Below, piece by piece: positions 38,720 through 47,679 of a stretch of 64,000 nt of DNA. The position numbers and the translations under genes are program-made. A model generated the notes under the pieces. It searched no databases. It was not told where the DNA came from and worked only from the letters and a program-made list of their open reading frames with translations. Source of the stretch: Thermoprotei archaeon (GTDB taxonomy: Archaea; Thermoproteota; Thermoprotei; QMSL01; B3-G16); assembly GCA_021162845.1 (NCBI GenBank), contig JAGGXX010000027.1:1-64000 (forward strand), read 5' to 3'. Each line of letters opens with the position of its first letter. The first letter of the stretch is position 1.

Positions 38720-39421
38720 ATGTCCAAGAGAGTCGTCAAGGGTGTAGCTATAGCTAAAGGCATAGAGGAACCGATAGAAGCAGCCAAGGGGTTATTAAGG
38801 AGGCTAGGGTTAAAGGGCGATCGGATAGGACGGGCATGCCTCGTTTGGATACCCTTCATGCTGATATCTTATGAGGACAAGAATATGAAGCAGAGACAGC
38901 TCTGCATAGATTCCTTTTTTATAAATAAATTAGCTAGTAGGCTTAATGTGGTGTTCTTGATAAGGAACAGTATGTTAAGATATGGGGTTTGCGAACTCAG
39001 GGTAAGCGAATGGGAGATATTGCCCCTAGAGTACCTGCGACCTGAAGAGGTGCTAGAGATCATAAAGGAAGCATATATGGAGGCGGAAAGATATTACGTT
39101 GAATTGAGGAAGCGCATGAAATTTGGTACGAACTTTTACCCTGAGCTAGTCCGTAGGCTGCGCAACTTACTTTTCATTAAGGATCTCCTCGGGATCATAG
39201 GGCGCATTGAACACGTCCGTAACATAGCGCTTAAGGACTACGTATATTATCCTGAGGTCCTAGTGGAGGTCGGACGCAAGGATATGAAGCCTTTAATGAT
39301 CAGCATGGGCGGTGAAGTGAAGATAGATAGCGTTTATTCATGGCTTATAGAGAAGGATCCACTATTTGAGAAATGGGTCATGACCCTTATCAATCACTAT
39401 CATAGAGATGACAGGCTATGA
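38720..39421 (+). CDS. Hypothetical protein with strong Shine-Dalgarno
   Basis: I do not recognise this protein of about 233 residues. The ORF track begins at 38603 inside the methyltransferase gene, but the ATG at 38720 is preceded by GGAGGTGA and opens MSKRVVKGVAIAKGIEE, so I start there. It is basic and mostly helical (YVELRKRMKFGTNFYPELVRRLRNLLFIK), with a Cys-poor core and no membrane segments. The last 32 bases overlap the convergent ATPase gene. Its coupling to the methyltransferase and, further upstream, the radical SAM pair is the only clue to function. Confidence 0.6.
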   Translation: MSKRVVKGVAIAKGIEEPIEAAKGLLRRLGLKGDRIGRACLVWIPFMLISYEDKNMKQRQLCIDSFFINKLASRLNVVFLIRNSMLRYGVCELRVSEWEILPLEYLRPEEVLEIIKEAYMEAERYYVELRKRMKFGTNFYPELVRRLRNLLFIKDLLGIIGRIEHVRNIALKDYVYYPEVLVEVGRKDMKPLMISMGGEVKIDSVYSWLIEKDPLFEKWVMTLINHYHRDDRL

Positions 39422-40382
39422 AATGACCGGGCTCTATCTCCTTAAATTCAGGTTCCTCCTTCTGACATATGGGCTTCGCGAAAGGACATCGAGGATGGAA
39501 CCTGCAACCTGGTGGTATATTTATCGGACTGGGTATCTCTCCCTTTATCGGTATCTCACCTATCTTAATCTCCGGATCAGGTACGGGCACGGCCGCTAAC
39601 AGGGCCCTCGTGTATGGATGTAGGGGACTTTCCATTATGTCGTCTATGTCGCCTAATTCCACTATCTTGCCTAAGTACATTATCGCGATCCTATCACACA
39701 CATATCTAGCAGTGGCGAGGTCGTGCGTTATATATAGGTAGGTAAGACCGTATTGCTCCTTAAGATTGAGCATTAGGTTAAGCATCTCAGCCCTTATGGA
39801 CATATCGAGCATGGATATCGGCTCATCAGCTACTATGAACTTAGGCCTCAGCACTAGGGCCCTAGCTATAGCTACCCTCTGCCTTTGACCACCGGAGAGC
39901 TCATGAGGATAACGGTAGAGGAACTCCTCAGGGGGTATTAGTTGAACTGACTCGAGGATCTTGCAGATTATCTCAAGGCGTTCCTCTTCATTCTCCCCTA
40001 TACCGTGAACCCTTAGGGGTTCCGCAATTATATCATAGATGGTCATCCTAGGGTTCAGTGACTCGTAGGGATCCTGAAATATTATCTGCATACGCCTGCG
40101 GTATGGCTTAAGCTCTCTGGAGCTCAGCTTTGTTATATTGGTCCCCTCAAAATATATCTCACCCTCTGTCGGCTCAATGAGCCTGAGTATTAGCCTGCCA
40201 GTAGTCGTTTTACCACTTCCGCTCTCGCCAGCTAATCCGAATATCTCGCCTTTGCGGATTTCAAATGTAATGCCGTCAACCGCACGTACATAGAGCTCGC
40301 GACCAAAAAGAGAAGAGAAGAAGCCCTTCCTAAGCGGGAACCATTTCTTAAGATTAACCACTCTCACTAAGGCCTCGGGCAT
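39390..40382 (-). CDS. Oligopeptide/oligosaccharide ABC transporter ATPase (DppF/OppF-like)
   Basis: The 330-residue ATPase has Walker A GESGSGKTT, signature LSGGQRQRVAIARAL, Walker B FIVADEP and the switch HD motif (YITHDLA). The C-terminal oligo_HPY segment shows the family's Fe-S-like cysteines: CRFHPRCPFAKPICQ. It is the second ATPase of a family-5 importer that takes up peptides or, in many thermophilic archaea, oligosaccharides. It overlaps the stop of the first ATPase by one base (TAATG). Confidence 0.92.
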   Translation of the reverse strand: MPEALVRVVNLKKWFPLRKGFFSSLFGRELYVRAVDGITFEIRKGEIFGLAGESGSGKTTTGRLILRLIEPTEGEIYFEGTNITKLSSRELKPYRRRMQIIFQDPYESLNPRMTIYDIIAEPLRVHGIGENEEERLEIICKILESVQLIPPEEFLYRYPHELSGGQRQRVAIARALVLRPKFIVADEPISMLDMSIRAEMLNLMLNLKEQYGLTYLYITHDLATARYVCDRIAIMYLGKIVELGDIDDIMESPLHPYTRALLAAVPVPDPEIKIGEIPIKGEIPSPINIPPGCRFHPRCPFAKPICQKEEPEFKEIEPGHFIACHLYDSD

Positions 40383-41359
40383 TATGCGCTCCCCTCTTCA
40401 ATCTTATGACAGACCACGTATCGATCCCTTCCAAGTCTAACGAGGGGTGGTGGCTCTTGCCTGCATATCTCATCAGCGTAAGGACATCTAGGATGGAAAG
40501 GACACCCGCTTGGAGGGTTAAGCAGATCAGGTGGCGTGCCTGGAATAGACCGTAACTTCTTCTTGGGACCTCGTATGCTAGGTATCGCCGCGATTAAGCC
40601 TTGCGTGTAGGGATGCAGAGGATTCTTGAAGATGTCATACGCGCTACCGTACTCCATGATCTTTCCAGCGTACATTATCGCGACCTTATCACAGATCTCA
40701 GATATTATGGATAGATCATGAGTTATCAGAATTAAGCTGAGGTTTAGCTTAGCCCTAAGATCCTTAAGGAGCTTCAATATCTGAGCCTGCACTATGACGT
40801 CAAGAGCGGTTGTTGGCTCATCAGCTATCACTATATCGGGATTACAGGCTAGTGCCATCGCGATCATGACTCGTTGCTTCATCCCCCCACTAAATTCATG
40901 AGGATAATTGTCGGCTCTTGAAGGAGGTATTCCAACGAGTTTAAGTAGTTCCCTAGCCCTCCTATGCGCTTCTTCCTTGGTGACGTCTTCGTGTAATAGT
41001 ATTGCCTCGGCTATCTGGTCTCCAACCCTGAAGACCGGATTTAGGGCGTTCATAGCTCCCTGAAAGACTATTGAGATACGCTTCCAGCGTATCTCCTTCC
41101 TAAGAGTTTCCTCGTTCATTTTAAGGATATCCCTTTCCTCGAGTAATACGGACCCGTCGATTATGCGGGCATTAGAGGGCAAAATCCTTAGCAACGTTAA
41201 AGCCAGGCTACTCTTACCACAACCGCTCTCACCGGCTATGCCTAGCGTTTCACCCTTACCCAGGTTAAATGAAACTCCATCGACCGCCTTAACGAAACCT
41301 CGTCCTACTTGATAATACATCCGCAGGCTCTCTACGCTTAGTAAAGGCATGTGATGCAC
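40382..41359 (-). CDS. Oligopeptide/oligosaccharide ABC transporter ATPase (DppD/OppD-like)
   Basis: The 325-residue ATPase shows Walker A GESGCGKSS, signature FSGGMKQRVMIAMAL, Walker B IVIADEP, and the C-terminal Cys cluster CPFHPRCPYADEIC, typical of DppD-family proteins. It drives the importer together with the DppF-like protein, to which it is translationally coupled. The ATG (41359) has AAGAGGTG a few bases upstream. It is separated from the permease gene by 579 bases holding a small membrane-protein gene on the other strand, so it probably has its own promoter. Confidence 0.92.
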   Translation of the reverse strand: MHHMPLLSVESLRMYYQVGRGFVKAVDGVSFNLGKGETLGIAGESGCGKSSLALTLLRILPSNARIIDGSVLLEERDILKMNEETLRKEIRWKRISIVFQGAMNALNPVFRVGDQIAEAILLHEDVTKEEAHRRARELLKLVGIPPSRADNYPHEFSGGMKQRVMIAMALACNPDIVIADEPTTALDVIVQAQILKLLKDLRAKLNLSLILITHDLSIISEICDKVAIMYAGKIMEYGSAYDIFKNPLHPYTQGLIAAIPSIRGPKKKLRSIPGTPPDLLNPPSGCPFHPRCPYADEICRQEPPPLVRLGRDRYVVCHKIEEGSA

Positions 41360-41409
41360 CTCTTGTGATCAGCGAACATCCACTACCCTATTAATGGGCT
41401 CTCCTAGCA

Positions 41410-41433
41410 ATTAAATATGGAGTATATTTAAAT
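41410..41433. promoter_or_regulatory. Overlapping divergent TATA elements
   Basis: ATTAAATATGGAGTATATTTAAAT contains back-to-back TATA-like sequences, about 25-30 bases before the GTG of the plus-strand membrane gene and about 55 before the dppD-like ATG. They probably drive both genes. Confidence 0.45.
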
Positions 41434-41456
41434 CTTATTTCTCAAGGGAGGAGCCC

Positions 41457-41948
41457 GTGTTTATCACTAGGAGATACGTAGAGGAGGAACTTGATAAACT
41501 TGGATTTAAGTCGCTCTGGGAGATACTTCTGAGTACGATAGTATCGTCAATTACTATTTTACTAAAGTTAAATTATTTCATGACTTTCATACCGCCACTC
41601 ACGTTGTCGTTAGTAAGTATGGCCATAACTTCGAGAAAAATGAGGAAGGTCAAGATGAATAGAACGATTAAGGTTAAAACCGTGAAGAGCGCTGGCTTAT
41701 TAGCCGCGTTTGCCTGTCTCCTCTCCATTAGCCCGTTATTATTAATCTATGTATTGGAGCCTAGAGAGTGGATCAGCTGGCTTTTCGGCATGCTTTTATG
41801 TTATCCCGTCTATGACCTGGTGACCGTCGTATACATAAGGGTATTCGAGGCGATTCACAAAATTAAGGTATACCAGTTCTATATCTTGGATCAAGAGGGC
41901 CGCGTAATCGAGAGTGGAATTAAGGCGAAACCCTGGCTTAACGCCTAG
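41457..41948 (+). CDS. Small hypothetical membrane protein within the ABC locus
   Basis: I do not recognise this 163-residue protein. It has about four hydrophobic segments (roughly 22-40, 42-58, 80-100, 107-125), a basic loop (SRKMRKVKMNRTIKVKTVK) between the second and third, and a soluble C-terminal tail. The start is GTG with GGGAGGAG upstream. It lies antisense to the ABC genes, between dppD-like and dppC-like, and its 3' end overlaps the permease stop by 11 bases. Whether it serves the transporter is unknown. Confidence 0.5.
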   Translation: MFITRRYVEEELDKLGFKSLWEILLSTIVSSITILLKLNYFMTFIPPLTLSLVSMAITSRKMRKVKMNRTIKVKTVKSAGLLAAFACLLSISPLLLIYVLEPREWISWLFGMLLCYPVYDLVTVVYIRVFEAIHKIKVYQFYILDQEGRVIESGIKAKPWLNA

Positions 41949-43455
41949 CGCGAAGTCGAGGGTTCAGAAGCTCATCGATGGCGTAGCCAATGAATATGAA
42001 TGACATGGAGAGTAGGGCTATGGATAAACCTGGGGGAATCACCCACCACCAGTCGGTTATCGCTCCGTAATACTGAACGTCGTGTAGCATTCTACCCCAA
42101 CTCATGACATTCGGGTCGTAGAGGCCAAGCCAACTAAGCGCTGCCTCACTGACTATCGCTGAGGGCACTGAAAGGGCGAGAGCCACGTAGGCTAAGGAAG
42201 CTACATTAGGCAGTATATGCCTTACGATGATGATGGCCGTCCCAGCACCTATAGCTTTCGCGGCTTCAACGAAAGCCCGCTCTTTTAGGCTTAGAACCTG
42301 CGAGCGTATGACCCTAGCGAAGCCCATCCAACCTAAGAAGCCTATTAGGAATATCAAGTTCCATATAGACGCGCCCAGCACTGCAGTAAGGACCAGCAAT
42401 AGGGGCAACGTCGGAAGTACCAATAACATATCGGTAAAGCGCATTAATAGCTCATCCACCAGTCCGCCAACGTATCCGGAGATGAGCCCGACTACTAGGC
42501 CTACTGCTACTGAGAATATGGCTGAGAGGAGCCCTACCAGTAGTGATATCCTAGCCCCGTATAGGAACTGGGAGAAGAGATCACGCCCGTAAGCGTCAGT
42601 GCCCAGTAAACCGAAACAGGTACCGTATAACCTGAGGTAGAAATCATCCACATATACTTTGACTGTGCTCCCCTTCCTTAAGCCCTTTATCGAGAGCTCT
42701 ACTCCATACGTATAATCGCCACTTCTCGAGAATATGACGGATGCTGGATCCTTTAGCACTGACATGAATAACTTCACTCGAAGAGCGGCTTGATAGGAGT
42801 CTATAGGTGGCTGAGGGATAGCCCAGGATCCGTTTCTAAGACTGAGCAGGCTTAACGTATACTCCTTGCCATAAGCATCTTCTAGGAAGACCCTGGCTTT
42901 AATATAAACCCTATTAGGGCTCTCGTCGAATAATGCTACCCTAGCTGTAAAACGAGCTGGAGAACCATTATATGGGTAGTGGAACCTCACGTAGATACGA
43001 ACCTTAACCTCATTTGGGGTATTCTCGCTCCCCGAGATTAATAGAAGTAAGCTACCAGGACCGCTACCTCTGGGATATCCTACATCCTCGGAATGCCTAA
43101 GTTCTATCGGAAAGCCCTGAGGCTGTGCTTCGACCTTTATCCCCTTTGGCTTCGCTTTAAAGCTGGGATCTTCTATGGGCTCTAGGTTCATGCTAAGATG
43201 ATGAAGCCCGGGTAGATATCTAAACCAGAGAGGTTTAGCCCTAGGACCAGCTACGTACTTCGAGTAGACAGGGTCATAAGGCGTTAGATATGGAGCCAGA
43301 AGAGCTACGAGTATGTAGAAGACAAGTATAACGACGCCAGTAACGCCCTTTCTATTCCTAAGGAAGTGCCTTCCAAAGTCCTTGGATTTTCTCCATAGCA
43401 TCCTTAGCTTTACCTTATATGGATGTTCTAGCTTTCTCCCGTTTGACATGCACAT
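41938..43455 (-). CDS. ABC transporter permease (DppC-like) with large extracytoplasmic insertion
   Basis: The 505-residue permease has TM1 near residues 38-58, then an insertion of about 200 residues predicted to be beta-rich and external (GSGPGSLLLLISG, VRIYVRFHYPYNG, KVYVDDFYLRL), then the usual five-helix ABC core starting GTDAYGRDLFSQFLYGARISLLVG. The EAA loop is present: ERAFVEAAKAIGAGTAIII. Bacterial DppC is about 300 residues, so the insert is the notable feature; it may contact the binding protein. It is 11 bases after the dppB-like gene. Confidence 0.88.
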   Translation of the reverse strand: MCMSNGRKLEHPYKVKLRMLWRKSKDFGRHFLRNRKGVTGVVILVFYILVALLAPYLTPYDPVYSKYVAGPRAKPLWFRYLPGLHHLSMNLEPIEDPSFKAKPKGIKVEAQPQGFPIELRHSEDVGYPRGSGPGSLLLLISGSENTPNEVKVRIYVRFHYPYNGSPARFTARVALFDESPNRVYIKARVFLEDAYGKEYTLSLLSLRNGSWAIPQPPIDSYQAALRVKLFMSVLKDPASVIFSRSGDYTYGVELSIKGLRKGSTVKVYVDDFYLRLYGTCFGLLGTDAYGRDLFSQFLYGARISLLVGLLSAIFSVAVGLVVGLISGYVGGLVDELLMRFTDMLLVLPTLPLLLVLTAVLGASIWNLIFLIGFLGWMGFARVIRSQVLSLKERAFVEAAKAIGAGTAIIIVRHILPNVASLAYVALALSVPSAIVSEAALSWLGLYDPNVMSWGRMLHDVQYYGAITDWWWVIPPGLSIALLSMSFIFIGYAIDELLNPRLRARR

Positions 43456-43466
43456 CTACCCTCCTT

Positions 43467-44447
43467 TCAATCATACTTAATCCTAGGGTCCACGAAGCCG
43501 TAGAGTATATCGGCGATGAAGTTGGCTCCTATCACCGATACAGCGATAATGTAGAAGATAGCCTGAAGTATGGGGTAGTCCTGGAACTCGATGGCATTCC
43601 ATAACAAGGTACCCATGCCCTCCCATGAGAAGACAGTCTCCGTTAGTATGGCACCGGAGAATAATAAACCAAAGGCCATGGCCGCTTCGGTTATCAACGG
43701 GAGGAGCGCATTTCTAAGAGCATGCTTGAAGAGGATCGTCCTCTCGTCTAAACCCTTAGCTTTAGCCGTAACTATGTAGTCCTCCGTTAATACTTCGAGC
43801 AGGGCGCTTCTCATTAGTAGCACGTAGGTACCATATGAGAATAGAAAGAGCGTAGTCGCCGGGAGGAAGAGATGTCTGAGCATATCAACTACTTGGGGTA
43901 ACAGGCCCTCAGGCGGAGGCCTACTCATGGTTCCGGCGAGTGGAAAGAGCCTTAAGTAATAGCCGAAGACTAGCAAGAATATCATGCCCATCCAAAATGT
44001 AGGAAGCGCATATGTCAGGAGGGATGTAGTTACTGAGATAACATCGAATAACTTACCACGCTTATAAGCAGCTATAACGCCGATAGCAGTTCCGATGACT
44101 ATAGCTAATAGCGTGGATGTGCCCATTAATAGAAGCGTATTAGGAAGACGCGCCATTATCTCCTCCCTTACAGGCTTAAGCGAATAATAGGAGTAACCGA
44201 ACTGCCACGTGAACATGTTGCGTATATAATTTATATACCGAATATAGAGGGGCTTATCGAGGCCGAAGAGCTTCTTGAGGGACTCTACTTGTTCTGGACG
44301 TAAGCGCTTACTGCTAGCTATTATGGCCACGGGATCCCCCGGCATCCATTGGAAAATTAGGAAATTTAACGTAAGCACGAAGAATAAGAGGATCACATTG
44401 TATATAGTACGCCTGACTATGTAAGCCTTTAAGCCCATTAGGTTCAC
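43467..44447 (-). CDS. ABC transporter permease (DppB-like)
   Basis: The 326-residue permease has six membrane helices, the DppB start YIVRRTIYNVILLFFVLTLNFLIF, the GDPVAIIASSKRLRPEQVE segment, and an EAA loop (DYIVTAKAKGLDERTILFKHALRNALLP). It forms the translocation pore with the DppC-like protein. It follows the binding-protein gene by 57 bases on the same strand and belongs to the same operon. Confidence 0.92.
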   Translation of the reverse strand: MNLMGLKAYIVRRTIYNVILLFFVLTLNFLIFQWMPGDPVAIIASSKRLRPEQVESLKKLFGLDKPLYIRYINYIRNMFTWQFGYSYYSLKPVREEIMARLPNTLLLMGTSTLLAIVIGTAIGVIAAYKRGKLFDVISVTTSLLTYALPTFWMGMIFLLVFGYYLRLFPLAGTMSRPPPEGLLPQVVDMLRHLFLPATTLFLFSYGTYVLLMRSALLEVLTEDYIVTAKAKGLDERTILFKHALRNALLPLITEAAMAFGLLFSGAILTETVFSWEGMGTLLWNAIEFQDYPILQAIFYIIAVSVIGANFIADILYGFVDPRIKYD

Positions 44448-44504
44448 CTAAATTCTCGAGGAGGAAAAAAGACTAGGACAGTGATATAAGTTTTAACTCA
44501 CCTT

Positions 44505-46640
44505 CTAAACCGTCGGCCTTCTCTTGGCCCGTAAGTATACAACGGCCACTGCTATTATGACCACCACGACGACCACGGCAGCTATCACGGTAGTCCAGGG
44601 GAATGGTGCCTTAGCTTCCACTGAGAACGAAGCGGACCTAGTGAAGGTACCCAGAGGATTCGTGTACGAGGCATCTACCCTTAGCGTGTACTTGCCAGCC
44701 TCTGGAAGCTTTACCTTAGCTGAGTAGACACCACCTTCCTCATGACTTAGCGAGACCCTCGTGACCTCAGTACCATCCCTTAACACTATTAAGGTGGCGG
44801 TGGCGTTTAGCACAGGGTTTCCGAGGTAGTCAGTTATCTTAACCTGTATCGTCTTCTCCTCGCCTGCCGTAACGGATTCAGGAACTTCAACCGAGGATAT
44901 CGATATGGTCCTTCCAGGATGTCTCCTGAAGTAGTTGACGTTAGCCTTTAATAGCACGTACTCTCCCTTCTTATGCTCGACGAAGACGAAGGGACCACTA
45001 CCTATTAGACACGTCATGCCAGGCTTAATTGGATGTGGAACCTCGTCGGGCTCAAACGTGGTAGGATCTTTGACGTTCTTCCATATGTGCTCAGGCAATA
45101 TCGGTAACCCGCCAATCCAATGCAGAGCCCAGTAGCTCGTTGTATTGAGGTATACCTCTACCGTATAGTCGTCAGGCGTCTTCACGTCAACAACGTTTCG
45201 AACTTGAGCTATCCACTGGGGCGAGTTATAGTCCCTTAGGAAGGTTATTGTAAACGCTACATCCTTTGAGGTAACGGGTTCGCCATCATGGAATGTCGCG
45301 TTCTTAACTAAGTGGAACGTGAGTTTTAAGCCCTTGGTTCCATCAGGAGCGGTCCACGGATCGACGCTCCAGTCAGTGGCCAGCCAGGGCATGTCCTGCG
45401 ATAGGTTGTAGGGGTTAACGGCTATTAGAGTATCATAGATCTTATCAAGCACTAGCCAGTCCCAGTACCATTGGGCCTTATACGGGTTCAGGGTCTCGAC
45501 GTCACTCTTGAAGCCCCACTTTATGGTACCGCCTAACGGCCTGTCTTCTGGATGTGCGTTAAAGAACGTCCACCAGCTCCTAGGTCCAGCGCCTACTTCA
45601 TTGACTACACCCGCCCAGCCCGTCCTAACAGGGATTATGCCAACGTCTGACCAGAGAGGAATGAAGGGTACTTGCTCAGCAAGTATCTCCTGTGCCTTAA
45701 ACGCTGCCTCCCTTATCTTGCTGAGATCGCTTCCGTACTTGACTATCTCTACGTAATGATCATAGGTACTATTAATGAAGCCGACGTAGTTTAAGCTCCA
45801 AGGCTCAGGAGCCCAATACATGCTTGAGTGCCATAGATCATATAGGTAGTCAGGATCCCTGCTAAGCGACCAACCGCCTGTGTACAAGTGATAGTCATAC
45901 TCTATCATCACCTTCTGATAGCAGACCTTCCTCTCTATGACCCTTAAATCCACTGGTACGCCTATTGCTTGTAACTCCTTAGCGACCATCCTCGCGACCT
46001 CAGCTCTTCGCGGGTCGTCTGCCCTACCGTAAATTACTAGGGGTTCCATGTTCTTGCCAGTCTTGGGATCGTTTCTAATACCGTCCCCATCAGTATCCAC
46101 AAAGCCCAGTTCATCGAGGAGCTTGGATGCCATTTCGGGATCATAATCATATTTCTTCACATTGGGGTTGACCCAGAAGCTTAACACTGGAGGTATGGGG
46201 ATGTCAAGACGCATACCGAAGCCCTTAACAACCTCGCTTACTATCCTATCTTTGTCAACTAAATAAGCGATTGCCTGGCGGAACTTGGTCAGATTCGTGG
46301 GCCATCGCTGATTGTTGATATCTAGCTCGAACATACCTAAATCCACGAACTCATAGAGCTTGACATCAGTTAGCCCCTTAAACTCCTCCACCTTCTCAGG
46401 TGGTAAAGGCCAATCCATTAGGTCTATCTCACCGGTCTTTAATGCAAGTGCTTCCGCTTCAGGATTCATGTATATCTTTATCAATAGGTAATCGACTCTA
46501 GGACCTACTTTTTCGAACTTCTGCTCCTCCTGCGCCTTAGCCCCTGGAAAGGCAAACATAGGGACCAGCGCTAAGACCATGAAGCATATAAAGGCGATCG
46601 CGAGGACTTTCCCCTCTAGAGTGCGATTTTCCGATATCAT
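44505..46640 (-). CDS. Family-5 extracellular solute-binding protein, lobe order permuted, membrane anchored
   Basis: The 711-residue protein starts with a signal peptide (VLAIAFICFMVLALVPMFAF) and ends with a TM helix (TTVIAAVVVVVVIIAVAVVYL) and basic tail. Segments that normally form the second half of SBP_bac_5 come first (LKTGEIDLMDWPL, RQAIAYLVDKDRI, near 70-340), and the usual first half follows (GGTIKWGFKSDVETLNPYKAQ, FHDGEPVTSKDVAFT, GSGPFVFVEHKKGEYVLLK, near 350-590). An Ig-like domain (about 595-675) links to the anchor. I recall similar order in archaeal peptide/sugar binding proteins. It captures ligand outside the cell for the DppBCDF-like importer. Confidence 0.88.
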   Translation of the reverse strand: MISENRTLEGKVLAIAFICFMVLALVPMFAFPGAKAQEEQKFEKVGPRVDYLLIKIYMNPEAEALALKTGEIDLMDWPLPPEKVEEFKGLTDVKLYEFVDLGMFELDINNQRWPTNLTKFRQAIAYLVDKDRIVSEVVKGFGMRLDIPIPPVLSFWVNPNVKKYDYDPEMASKLLDELGFVDTDGDGIRNDPKTGKNMEPLVIYGRADDPRRAEVARMVAKELQAIGVPVDLRVIERKVCYQKVMIEYDYHLYTGGWSLSRDPDYLYDLWHSSMYWAPEPWSLNYVGFINSTYDHYVEIVKYGSDLSKIREAAFKAQEILAEQVPFIPLWSDVGIIPVRTGWAGVVNEVGAGPRSWWTFFNAHPEDRPLGGTIKWGFKSDVETLNPYKAQWYWDWLVLDKIYDTLIAVNPYNLSQDMPWLATDWSVDPWTAPDGTKGLKLTFHLVKNATFHDGEPVTSKDVAFTITFLRDYNSPQWIAQVRNVVDVKTPDDYTVEVYLNTTSYWALHWIGGLPILPEHIWKNVKDPTTFEPDEVPHPIKPGMTCLIGSGPFVFVEHKKGEYVLLKANVNYFRRHPGRTISISSVEVPESVTAGEEKTIQVKITDYLGNPVLNATATLIVLRDGTEVTRVSLSHEEGGVYSAKVKLPEAGKYTLRVDASYTNPLGTFTRSASFSVEAKAPFPWTTVIAAVVVVVVIIAVAVVYLRAKRRPTV

Positions 46641-46653
46641 TTTAACACCTAAG

Positions 46654-46687
46654 CCTCATTTTCAATGAGGACGATATATAAATGTTA
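46654..46687 (-). promoter_or_regulatory. TATA box and inverted repeat controlling the binding-protein operon
   Basis: TTTATATAT on the minus strand (about 46674-46682) predicts a start near 46652, twelve bases before the ATG. Between them lies CCTCATT-TTC-AATGAGG (46654-46670), seven-base arms, where a bound repressor would block RNA polymerase. Confidence 0.5.
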
Positions 46688-46705
46688 GGCGTGGATCTCC
46701 CATGA

Positions 46706-47122
46706 TCACGTTATCCCCAAATATTCCGAGAGGATGAACCCTATGAACATGAAAAGGAGCACTAAGGGCATCTCAACCGTGAGCATCAGTGCCAGCGACT
46801 TTCTTATGAAGTCTATCATTACGGCTTGGGACAAATCGGTATGGATAATCATCACTGGATACGCCACTAATAACATGCCAGTGAGGAGTGATGTTAACTG
46901 CCCTAGAAACATGAATATGAGGAGAGCGCGAATATTATCTATCAATATGCCCAGAAGGAGGGCACTCATTAGGCCTATGGCTACTATCCCCCTCATATCG
47001 ATTCTCTTAAGGTAAAAGGCAACATACGTGTAGGCATAAGGAAGCATGGAGGCCGTGAAGAGGAGAAGGAAATTAAGCGTTTCCCTAATGCGATGGAAGG
47101 CGCGTTTTCTATTTCCTTTCAT
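46706..47122 (-). CDS. Hypothetical membrane protein (four TM segments)
   Basis: I do not recognise this 138-residue protein. After a basic N-terminus (MKGNRKRAFHRIR) there are about four hydrophobic helices (near 15-37, 45-62, 65-92, 110-135). Such a small polytopic protein could be an accessory membrane subunit; nothing in it points to a function. It lies upstream of the ABC binding-protein gene on the same strand, but that operon has its own TATA. Confidence 0.5.
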   Translation of the reverse strand: MKGNRKRAFHRIRETLNFLLLFTASMLPYAYTYVAFYLKRIDMRGIVAIGLMSALLLGILIDNIRALLIFMFLGQLTSLLTGMLLVAYPVMIIHTDLSQAVMIDFIRKSLALMLTVEMPLVLLFMFIGFILSEYLGIT

Positions 47123-47178
47123 GATGCCCTCCTAAGTAACCTTTATCACTTCAATGTTTTATACATCATTATAACTCA

Positions 47179-47679
47179 ATGCTCTTTAAGGCGTCAGCGA
47201 TGGGTTATTGGAAGCGCATGATAATGATTACCTTAATCGCATTGATGTGCCTTTTAGCTTATATGATGTATGACATGCTTAGCGATTACACGAGGGAAGT
47301 GCTCTCCATCGCTAATTTGGAGGTAGAGATCACTGACATTTCCGTAATTGAGAACGATACCCGCATGATGATCCTTTTACTTACGAGAAATCCCTCTCAG
47401 AGTGAACTAGAGATAGTCTTCCTACGGTGCACAATATATGTGGACGGAGCCTATCTCTGGAGTTTCACAAAGGATATGCGCTATAGCCCATTAAAGGCGA
47501 GTAAAGGAGAGAGGACGTTTAAAATAAGCACGAACTTACCTTCTCGCGTGAGAGATGCCATGAGGAGAGCCGAAAGGATTAGTATAGAGGTGAGCGTCTC
47601 GGTTAAATCGTATTATGCCGTGAGCGTCCTTAAACATGCTTCGTGTATCGTCAATGCTAGTGACGGCATTTCATATTAG
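47179..47679 (+). CDS. Hypothetical membrane-anchored extracytoplasmic protein
   Basis: I do not recognise this 166-residue protein. One hydrophobic helix (IMITLIALMCLLAYMMY, about 14-31) is followed by a beta-strand-rich domain (LEVEITDISVIENDTRMMILLL, LRCTIYVDGAYLW, TFKISTNLPSRV), reminiscent of LEA14/NEW-type immunoglobulin-like domains. A TATA-like TTTTATAC at 47157 fits better with a start at ATG 47200 (MGYWKRM) than 47179. It overlaps the stop of the convergent 438-residue gene by nine bases. Confidence 0.5.
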   Translation: MLFKASAMGYWKRMIMITLIALMCLLAYMMYDMLSDYTREVLSIANLEVEITDISVIENDTRMMILLLTRNPSQSELEIVFLRCTIYVDGAYLWSFTKDMRYSPLKASKGERTFKISTNLPSRVRDAMRRAERISIEVSVSVKSYYAVSVLKHASCIVNASDGISY

